Shown piece after piece: positions 1 to 3,638 of a stretch of 6,915 bases of DNA. The position numbers and the translations under genes are program-made. Position 1 is the first letter of the stretch, and the number at the start of each line of letters is the position of its first letter. The stretch comes from Oscillospiraceae bacterium. GTDB lineage: Bacteria > Bacillota_A > Clostridia > Oscillospirales > Oscillospiraceae. The notes beneath the pieces are model-generated. The model did no database searches and was not told where the DNA came from. It saw nothing but the letters and a program-made list of their open reading frames with translations. Where the stretch lies: NCBI GenBank assembly GCA_017545325.1, contig JAFWOX010000112.1, forward strand, positions 1-6,915, in the 5' to 3' direction.

Positions 1-322
1 AGGGGGTATCCCCCATCCGAAGGGGCCTCATATCCATGCCGATCAGTTCTTCCTGCATGCGGACCTCTGCGCCCAGGGCTGTCTTCAGTCCCAGACGTTC
101 CAGGGGCTCCTGCAGCTTCCTGAAAGCATCTTCTCTTCTGTTGATAAATCCCTCCACACTGATCTCATTGGCGTAATAGTGGGGGGTAAATAGGATCTGC
201 GAAACGCCCTGCTGCTTCTCGGATAAGAGAAGCGCTCCCGACATATCCGTATCTTTTGCGCCGTCATCGATCCCCGGAAGGATATGACAGTGGATATCCG
301 TTAAAACCTTACTGACAGCCAT
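1..322 (-). CDS. cpsB: CpsB/CapC/YwqE-type PHP-domain tyrosine-protein phosphatase, N-terminal part (runs off left edge)
   Basis: I see an open frame from ATG at 322 (minus) to the window edge, 107 codons with no stop. It has the PHP metal-binding signature DIHCHILPGIDDGAKD (residues 9-24, His11 and His13), a second motif FTPHYY (45-50, His48) and GAEVR (84-88) whose Glu86 fits the conserved metal-ligand Glu. Known of the family: manganese-dependent phosphotyrosine phosphatases that dephosphorylate the bacterial tyrosine kinase (CpsD/YwqD type) controlling capsule or exopolysaccharide export; full length is usually about 240-260 residues, so somewhat under half is visible. The start is supported by TAAGGA (332-337), 9 nt upstream. 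It is transcribed away from the recombinase block and its codon use is less GC-biased, so it looks like the host chromosome side. A capsule or EPS locus further left is inferred, not seen. Confidence 0.9.
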   Translation of the reverse strand, partial: MAVSKVLTDIHCHILPGIDDGAKDTDMSGALLLSEKQQGVSQILFTPHYYANEISVEGFINRREDAFRKLQEPLERLGLKTALGAEVRMQEELIGMDMRPLRMGDTP

Positions 323-331
323 ATAGCTTTA

Positions 332-337
332 TCCTTA
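332..337 (-). promoter_or_regulatory. Ribosome binding site of the cpsB-type gene
   Basis: TAAGGA on the minus strand, 9 nt before ATG at 322. It fixes this Met as the start; the frame-shadow Met codons further in have no such site. Confidence 0.7.
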
Positions 338-390
338 GAAAGAAACACCCTCAAATGGGGATGTTCCGATTAACCTTTTATATCGTTAAT

Positions 391-419
391 ATTATAACAA
401 ATATCTGCCATTTTAAAAC
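391..419 (-). promoter_or_regulatory. Probable extended -10 promoter for the cpsB-type gene
   Basis: On the minus strand TATAAT (396-391) is preceded by TG with one intervening base, giving an extended -10 (TGTTATAAT). A weak -35-like GTTTTA lies 17 bp upstream (419-414). The start site would be near 384, giving a roughly 60-nt leader. That leader contains a weak imperfect hairpin (345-364, ACATCC/GGGTGT with a short A-rich loop on the plus strand) before the ribosome binding site. No operator is recognised. Confidence 0.55.
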
Positions 420-876
420 CCATTTGGACCATTAAGTCAGTCTGTTTTTCTATGCAATTTGTCACTTCTTCTTATGATTTTCTTCCAAAAACTCCAATGG
501 CTGACAAAGTGAATATTTTTTCATGCCAATTTTCGTTTATATACGGCTGCCGGCCGCTCTTTTCTCCGGGATCTGCCTCATGAATGGTTTTTTTACCCTT
601 TCGGAAGGCTCTTTTTCAGTGAAACTGCCTGCCAATTATTCCAGTCCTTCCTGTTCTGACAGGCCGGCATTATTATGGATCATCTGACAGGGCTGCCTCC
701 CCCTTATGCAGGGCTGTAAATGGTCAGATATTCTTCTTCCGGCTTCCATAGAAAGGGCATCTTCCGCCCCGGCCGCCGGGAGCCTGCAGCAGCTTTTCCA
801 GCAGCTCCCCTGCTCTTCAAAGCTGCGGGGCGGGCCCTGCCCGTAAATAACCCTTTCTTAAGCAAAACTTTCCAGA

Positions 877-916
877 CCCTTCTTTTGGCTTTTTTAAGCT
901 GAAAGAAGGGTTTTGT
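877..916 (+). terminator. Intrinsic-terminator-like hairpin with T-rich tail
   Basis: The perfect 9-bp stem CCCTTCTTT (877-885)/AAAGAAGGG (902-910) continues inward through T-G, then GGCTT/AAGCT (one wobble) to a TTTT loop, about 15 paired positions in all. It is followed by TTTTGTTCATT on the plus strand. The minus-strand side lacks a comparable T-run. The stem is AT-rich, so termination strength is uncertain. No protein gene lies upstream on the plus strand, so it would end either an unannotated transcript from about 540-876 or incoming transcription toward the recombinase side. Confidence 0.5.
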
Positions 917-937
917 TCATTCTGTACATCTATTCTT

Positions 938-969
938 AGTGGACAGAACAAAAATACCGGAAGTCCACT
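938..969. repeat. Inverted repeat AGTGGAC / GTCCACT
   Basis: AGTGGAC (938-944) and its exact complement GTCCACT (963-969) are separated by 18 bases. The right arm runs directly into the tandem 8-mer repeat at 964-979. Two short inverted arms around a spacer resemble a recombinase or repressor binding site, but with 7-bp arms this is only suggestive. Confidence 0.4.
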
Positions 970-979
970 GCTCCACTGC
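964..979. repeat. Tandem 8-bp repeat TCCACTGC x2
   Basis: TCCACTGC occurs twice without a gap (964-971 and 972-979), followed by the palindrome GCTTAAGC (978-985). TTAAGCTG, starting at 980, also occurs at 894-901 in the upstream hairpin. Confidence 0.5.
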
Positions 980-985
980 TTAAGC

Positions 986-1027
986 TGTACCGGAGATGGA
1001 CGATTCCATCCATGGGACCGGTGTACA
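986..1027. repeat. Nested palindrome around GATGGACGATTCCATC
   Basis: The outer arms TGTAC (986-990) and GTACA (1023-1027) and the next arms CGG (991-993) and CCG (1018-1020) flank an inner stem GATGGA (995-1000)/TCCATC (1005-1010) with loop CGAT. A two-base bulge (GT, 1021-1022) interrupts the outer stem. It could fold as RNA or serve as a dyad protein-binding site. It is one of the most symmetric segments of the non-coding stretch. Confidence 0.45.
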
Positions 1028-1189
1028 AAACATCAGAAGGAGACCAGATCCTCCTGTGAACAGAACCAGCAGACAGGCCCTCTGCCGGCATCCCGGCCGG
1101 TACCTGGAGCCTTCCGGGGCACTCCGTCCCCTGCGGGAGCGCGGATCCCGGAGGCTCCTTCAGGACCAGTCTCCGGTGATGAACGATTC
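990..1189. repeat. Imperfect 17-bp direct repeat pair CCGGWGATGRACGATTC
   Basis: CCGGAGATGGACGATTC (990-1006) and CCGGTGATGAACGATTC (1173-1189) match at 15 of 17 positions in the same orientation, 183 bp apart. I found no third copy by eye in the window. The first copy forms the core of the nested palindrome at 986-1027; the second is not part of an equal dyad. Candidates are subterminal binding sites of a recombinase or sites of a regulator. Confidence 0.5.
1103..1164. repeat. Long imperfect inverted repeat (hairpin) in the non-coding region
   Basis: GGAGCCTTCCGG (1106-1117) pairs with CCGGAGGCTCC (1148-1158) with a single bulged T. An outer CCTG (1103-1106)/CAGG (1161-1164) can extend the stem after a small internal loop. 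The 30-base loop contains smaller complementary runs (CCC/GGG near 1128-1137). A 10-bp perfect palindrome AGGGGCCCCT lies just downstream (1190-1199). No T-run follows on either strand, so it is not a standard terminator. Confidence 0.4.
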
Positions 1190-1205
1190 AGGGGCCCCTT
1201 CCTGC

Positions 1206-1234
1206 CCTGCGTACGCTCCGGCGGGACCTGCGTA
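1206..1234. repeat. Direct repeat CCTGCGTA x2, 21-bp period
   Basis: CCTGCGTA occurs at 1206-1213 and 1227-1234, 21 bp start to start, about two helical turns. Such spacing places both copies on the same DNA face. It could be a pair of protein-binding half-sites; no more can be said from one pair. Confidence 0.35.
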
Positions 1235-1287
1235 TCCAGTTCCCTGATGCTCCCGGCCATGTCCTTATGGATGTCCTGAGGCATCTC

Positions 1288-1296
1288 TGGTATGAT
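1288..1296 (+). promoter_or_regulatory. Possible extended -10 promoter for the 253-aa gene and recombinase operon
   Basis: TGG directly before TATGAT gives an extended -10 (1288-1296), with only a poor -35 (TGGATG, 1268-1273, 17-bp spacing). The dyad GGCATC (1280-1285)/GATGCC (1294-1299) overlaps it and could be an operator. Transcription would start near 1303, leaving a leader of about 125 nt that includes the hairpin at 1335-1374. Confidence 0.35.
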
Positions 1297-1313
1297 GCCC
1301 TTATGGCACAGAT

Positions 1314-1374
1314 AAAAAAAAGGAACAAAAAAAAGAGGACAGCTCAGTTGCATTCCCAGGCGACAGCTGTCCTC
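1314..1374 (-). terminator. Strong minus-strand intrinsic terminator
   Basis: The perfect 10-bp arms GAGGACAGCT (1335-1344) and AGCTGTCCTC (1365-1374) are extended by inner GTTG (1347-1350)/CGAC (1361-1364). On the minus strand the stem is followed at once by eight T (1334-1327), GTTCC, then eight more T (1321-1314). The plus-strand side has no T-run, so polarity is clear. The only minus-strand sequence feeding it is antisense to the 5' end of the 253-aa gene, where I see no credible minus-strand protein. It may end an antisense RNA or shield the control region from leftward read-through. In the plus direction the same hairpin lies in the presumed leader. Confidence 0.75.
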
Positions 1375-1407
1375 TCCACAAAAAACGTTCCGGCCCGCCG
1401 ATCAGAG

Positions 1408-1419
1408 AAAGGAGGGGGG
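1408..1419 (+). promoter_or_regulatory. Ribosome binding site of the 253-aa gene
   Basis: AAAGGAGGGGGG lies about 11 nt before ATG 1430. It is among the strongest matches to the anti-Shine-Dalgarno in the window and is the main reason to accept this start. Confidence 0.75.
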
Positions 1420-1429
1420 ACGCATCTTC

Positions 1430-2191
1430 ATGATACAGGACATCCGCTATGATATCAATACCTACAGCACCAGTCTTTACGTTTTCCGGCCCGATGGGCA
1501 GGGCCATACCGTATGCAGGGAAACTGTCATGGAGATCTGCGCGGGAGCAGGGATCCCGGACGCCGTGCTGGACGGCAGCTACCAGCGCTCCTTCATCGTC
1601 TTCCGGGAGGACGCCGATACCGGAGAGGTCCTCATGGAAGCAGCCAGGGGATGCTCCCTGGTGGATATCTGCCGGCTCCTGGATGCCCTGACCTGCCATG
1701 TCACTGTCCCGGTCATCCGGATAAAGGACAGGGAGAAGAAGCATTCCCACGCCATCCTTCCCTGTGACGCTGTCCCTTTCTGGAGCTGGTCCCTTCCGGT
1801 GCTCCTCTTATCGTCCGCCGTCATGCTCATACGGATGAGCGCCCGCAGTCAGGGAAGGTCATCAAAGTCCGGCAGAGGCCCGTCCCATTCTGCCGGCGGC
1901 CTGCCTCTGCCCTTCACGCCGGGCATCCTCAGGGCCATAAAGAAGCTCGCAGAGAGGGAGCGGGACCTCCTCTCTGCCGCGTGCCTCCATGACACCGCGG
2001 ATCCCCTTCCTGTCCGGGAGGATCCCCTCAGCTCCCTTACTGACGGGCCCCCGGTCCGGGCAGGGCCCCTTGCCGTCTGCTGGCGCTGCCTGGAACGTCA
2101 GCTCTTCGTAAGACGGAAGGCCCTCCCCCCTTACTTTTCCCGGTCCCTGCTCATAACACCTGAAGGGGTCATCCATGTATCAGTCCCATGA
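1430..2191 (+). CDS. Hypothetical 253-aa protein preceding the recombinase trio
   Basis: I do not recognise a family. The start ATG at 1430 has an excellent ribosome binding site (AAAGGAGGGGGG, 1408-1419). Third codon positions stay G/C-rich through to the stop, as in the genes downstream, which supports real coding. The N-terminal part (residues 1-98) looks like a folded alpha/beta domain with many Cys (29, 37, 75, 81, 89). Residues 99-107 are basic. Residues 115-136 (FWSWSLPVLLLSSAVML and flanks) are hydrophobic enough for one membrane helix or a buried core. Residues 137-160 are Ser/Gly/Arg-rich and probably disordered. A helical segment follows (about 162-185), and the C-terminal part carries CWRC. 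It is separated from the first recombinase by a 127-nt gap with a large hairpin. Its position suggests an accessory or regulator of the element, but no DNA-binding motif is evident. Confidence 0.7.
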   Translation: MIQDIRYDINTYSTSLYVFRPDGQGHTVCRETVMEICAGAGIPDAVLDGSYQRSFIVFREDADTGEVLMEAARGCSLVDICRLLDALTCHVTVPVIRIKDREKKHSHAILPCDAVPFWSWSLPVLLLSSAVMLIRMSARSQGRSSKSGRGPSHSAGGLPLPFTPGILRAIKKLAERERDLLSAACLHDTADPLPVREDPLSSLTDGPPVRAGPLAVCWRCLERQLFVRRKALPPYFSRSLLITPEGVIHVSVP

Positions 2192-2216
2192 ACTGAAGTC
2201 TGTCCCCCGGAGCTGC

Positions 2217-2288
2217 CCTGCCTTATCCTTATGGCAGGCATGGAAAGGTCCTCCCAGGAGGGGCCTTCCATGCCAGGCAGCCTTTTTG
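2217..2288 (+). terminator. Large intergenic hairpin with T5 run: attenuator or terminator before the recombinase operon
   Basis: GGCATGGAA (2237-2245) pairs with TTCCATGCC (2266-2274). With a bulged A, GG/CC, a bulged G, a T-G wobble and CCTC (2250-2253)/GAGG (2258-2261), the stem runs to a CCAG loop, about 16 pairs. TTTTT (2283-2287) follows 8 nt after the stem, farther than in a classical terminator. A second stem CCTGCC (2217-2222)/GGCAGG (2233-2238) overlaps the first by two bases, so the two may compete. The structure ends 16 nt before the AAAGGAGG site of the next gene, so it could limit transcription or translation of the recombinases relative to the 253-aa gene. Confidence 0.55.
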
Positions 2289-2300
2289 TCATGCGCAGAG

Positions 2301-2308
2301 AAAGGAGG
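2301..2308 (+). promoter_or_regulatory. Ribosome binding site of recombinase gene 1
   Basis: AAAGGAGG lies 10 nt before ATG 2319 and decides this start over the in-frame ATG at 2175. That earlier ATG also has a purine run (GAAGGGG, 2162-2167), but its extension would have to translate through the hairpin at 2217-2288. Confidence 0.8.
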
Positions 2309-2318
2309 ACCTGCAGCC

Positions 2319-3593
2319 ATGTCATGGGAAGATCCTGTCTACGGCACCTGCCAGGTCACGGAGCCGGCAGGGGACGGCACCTACAGATGCACCAGCCTGA
2401 TCGTCATAAGGAAATGCGGCGCCATCGCGCGCTTCACGCAGCTCCACGTCTATGACCTGCGGGCCTCCCCCCGTACTTCGAAGGAGCCCTCCGCCTCCGG
2501 CGGCACCAGGCTCCGGCTCATCACCGGGATCCTGAACCTTGCCCTGGGCCTCAGGCGCCCCAGGCCGGAGCCCGGCCTTGCCCACATCCTTTCCCTTACG
2601 AAGGAGGAGCTCGAAGACTGCTTCGAGGCAAAGGCCAGGGGGACGGAGGACGGGAAAGGGGTCTCATCCGGGACCATGGAGCGCACCGTCCGCGCCGTCG
2701 CCGGCTTCCTCCTCCAGGTCAGGAAGGACCATCCGGAGGAAATGGCCCTCCGGGAAGAGGACCTCTTCGAGGCCGCAGAGGTACGGGACCGGTACGGGAG
2801 GAGGACCATGGCCCTCCGGCCCGCCTTTACCGTGCCGGACGCCGGCAGAGCGCCCCTTCCCTTCCGGGACCTCCCGGGAAAGGCCGCCCTCTTCCTGATC
2901 CAGACCGCCTTCCGCAGGGCGCCGGACATTGCCTTCGCCGTCTGCCTCCAGTACTTCGCCGGCCTCAGGGAGGGCGAGGCCATGAACGTACGCCCCGTTT
3001 CCTCCCCCTTCGGACCCGGCATCCTGGTCTCGGAGACAGGCGGCGCCGTCACCGACATCGCCATCGACCTCCGGGACCCCCTGCTCCTCAGACCGGACAT
3101 CCCCACCGGCCATAACAAGCGCTTCCGCATGGTCCATCTCCATCCGGCCTTCCGCGCGGCCTTCCTGGACGCCTTCGGGAGGCACATGGACATCCTGCGG
3201 GCAAGGTCATACGACCCGGCGTCCTGCCCCCTCTTCCCGGGACGGAACGGGAAGGCCATGACCGTGGACAGCTACCGCAAGCGTTTCGACGTCCTCGTCA
3301 GGAACCACTTCCTGCCGGCCCTCCTGGGGAGCAGCGACCCTGAACTGGCCGCCTACGGCCTGGTCCTTTCAGAGCATAAGCTGACCCCCCATGCCCTCAG
3401 GCACGCCTTCTCGGCATCGCTCGTCCTCATGGGCGAGGACATCGCCGGCCTCCAGAGCTATCGGGGGGATTCATCCCCCCAGTCCGCCTTCACCTACCTG
3501 CAGAACAAGGGGGACCTGTCAAGGCGCTGTGCCCATGTCCAGGGAAAGCTCCTGGACGCCCTCTTCCGGGAAGCAGGGCTCGGGGAAGACTGA
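2319..3593 (+). CDS. Tyrosine recombinase/integrase 1 of a three-recombinase operon
   Basis: A 424-residue tyrosine-type site-specific recombinase. Visible catalytic residues: Arg217 in AGLREGEAMN (Arg I box), Lys267 in GHNKRFRMV (beta-hairpin Lys), His358-x-x-Arg361-His362 in HALRHAF (box II), and Tyr393 in AFTYLQ. The Tyr lies 9 residues after the position that normally holds the GH His, which here is Asp384 (RGD instead of GH). The helical core-binding region is about 85-150, with SSGTMERTV at 116-124. The first 80 or so residues are an additional N-terminal region. Known chemistry: a Tyr-DNA 3'-phosphate intermediate with topoisomerase-I-like strand exchange. It is the most complete catalytic subunit of the trio, so it is the likely TnpA/RitA-like lead enzyme; that role is inferred. 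Stop TGA 3591-3593 is followed by a 45-nt gap to the next gene. Overall length resembles other transposon-type recombinases. Confidence 0.88.
   Translation: MSWEDPVYGTCQVTEPAGDGTYRCTSLIVIRKCGAIARFTQLHVYDLRASPRTSKEPSASGGTRLRLITGILNLALGLRRPRPEPGLAHILSLTKEELEDCFEAKARGTEDGKGVSSGTMERTVRAVAGFLLQVRKDHPEEMALREEDLFEAAEVRDRYGRRTMALRPAFTVPDAGRAPLPFRDLPGKAALFLIQTAFRRAPDIAFAVCLQYFAGLREGEAMNVRPVSSPFGPGILVSETGGAVTDIAIDLRDPLLLRPDIPTGHNKRFRMVHLHPAFRAAFLDAFGRHMDILRARSYDPASCPLFPGRNGKAMTVDSYRKRFDVLVRNHFLPALLGSSDPELAAYGLVLSEHKLTPHALRHAFSASLVLMGEDIAGLQSYRGDSSPQSAFTYLQNKGDLSRRCAHVQGKLLDALFREAGLGED
3463..3480. repeat. 18-bp near-perfect palindrome inside recombinase gene 1
   Basis: GGGGGGAT and ATCCCCCC are exact complementary arms around a central TC. 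The segment encodes RGDSSP, exactly where the usual catalytic GH becomes GD, so it lies in the active-site region. It could be chance in a GC-rich gene or a relic of small-scale mutation. Confidence 0.45.
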
Positions 3594-3596
3594 CCT

Positions 3597-3616
3597 GATA
3601 CTTACGGCACCGTATC
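3597..3616 (+). repeat. Short hairpin between recombinase genes 1 and 2
   Basis: GATAC (3597-3601) and GTATC (3612-3616) enclose ten bases; alternatively TACGG (3603-3607) pairs with CCGTA (3610-3614). No T-run follows, so it is not a terminator. It sits just before the next ribosome binding site and could tune translation or mRNA processing. Confidence 0.3.
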
Positions 3617-3624
3617 TCATCAAG

Positions 3625-3631
3625 AAAGGAG
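3625..3631 (+). promoter_or_regulatory. Ribosome binding site of recombinase gene 2
   Basis: AAAGGAG lies 7 nt before ATG 3639 and 10 nt before a second ATG at 3642. Either Met may be used; they differ by one residue. Confidence 0.75.
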
Positions 3632-3638
3632 ACCATAC

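Larger units (their letters stand above)
323..1429. other. Intergenic stretch of about 1.1 kb without a convincing protein gene
   Basis: I found no ORF here with both a ribosome binding site and protein-like sequence. Roughly 323-540 is AT-rich and holds the cpsB-side promoter. Roughly 541-870 is mixed and GC-richer, with CAGGGCTG twice (688-695, 709-716, 21 bp apart) and small stems such as CGGGC/GCCCG (831-843). From 877 on it is dense in hairpins and repeats, listed separately. It probably contains the junction between host DNA and the mobile element, plus the control region of the genes to the right. Reading frames at 720-902 (plus), 996-1247 (plus) and 1033-1353 (minus) are open by chance as far as I can tell. 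Confidence 0.6.

Noticed and set aside
462..524. Minus-strand 20-codon ORF starting MKKYSLCQPLEF
   Set aside because: Lys-rich start looks tempting as a leader peptide, but there is no ribosome binding site and it lies upstream of the likely cpsB promoter.
580..687. Plus-strand 35-codon ORF starting MNGFFTLSEG
   Set aside because: No ribosome binding site, no recognisable protein features.
720..902. Plus-strand frame of 60 codons
   Set aside because: Weak upstream purines only, ends inside the 877-910 hairpin, composition not protein-like.
938..1027. Integron attC site or dif-like site
   Set aside because: Dyads are present but the characteristic attC R/L box consensus and the dif core sequence are absent.
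1033..1353. Minus-strand frame of 106 codons across the non-coding stretch
   Set aside because: Its start lies inside the minus-strand terminator hairpin and poly-T tract, no ribosome binding site is seen, and the sequence is not protein-like. An internal Met near 1282 also lacks a site.
323..1429. CRISPR array, tRNA or rRNA in the non-coding stretch
   Set aside because: No regularly spaced repeats of CRISPR length, no tRNA cloverleaf with a recognisable TTCGA-type arm, and no conserved rRNA sequence were found.
2175..2318. 48-residue N-terminal extension of recombinase 1 from ATG 2175 as the annotated start
   Set aside because: It would translate the strong hairpin, and the Met at 2319 has a much better AAAGGAGG site. 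Kept only as a possible regulatory leader.
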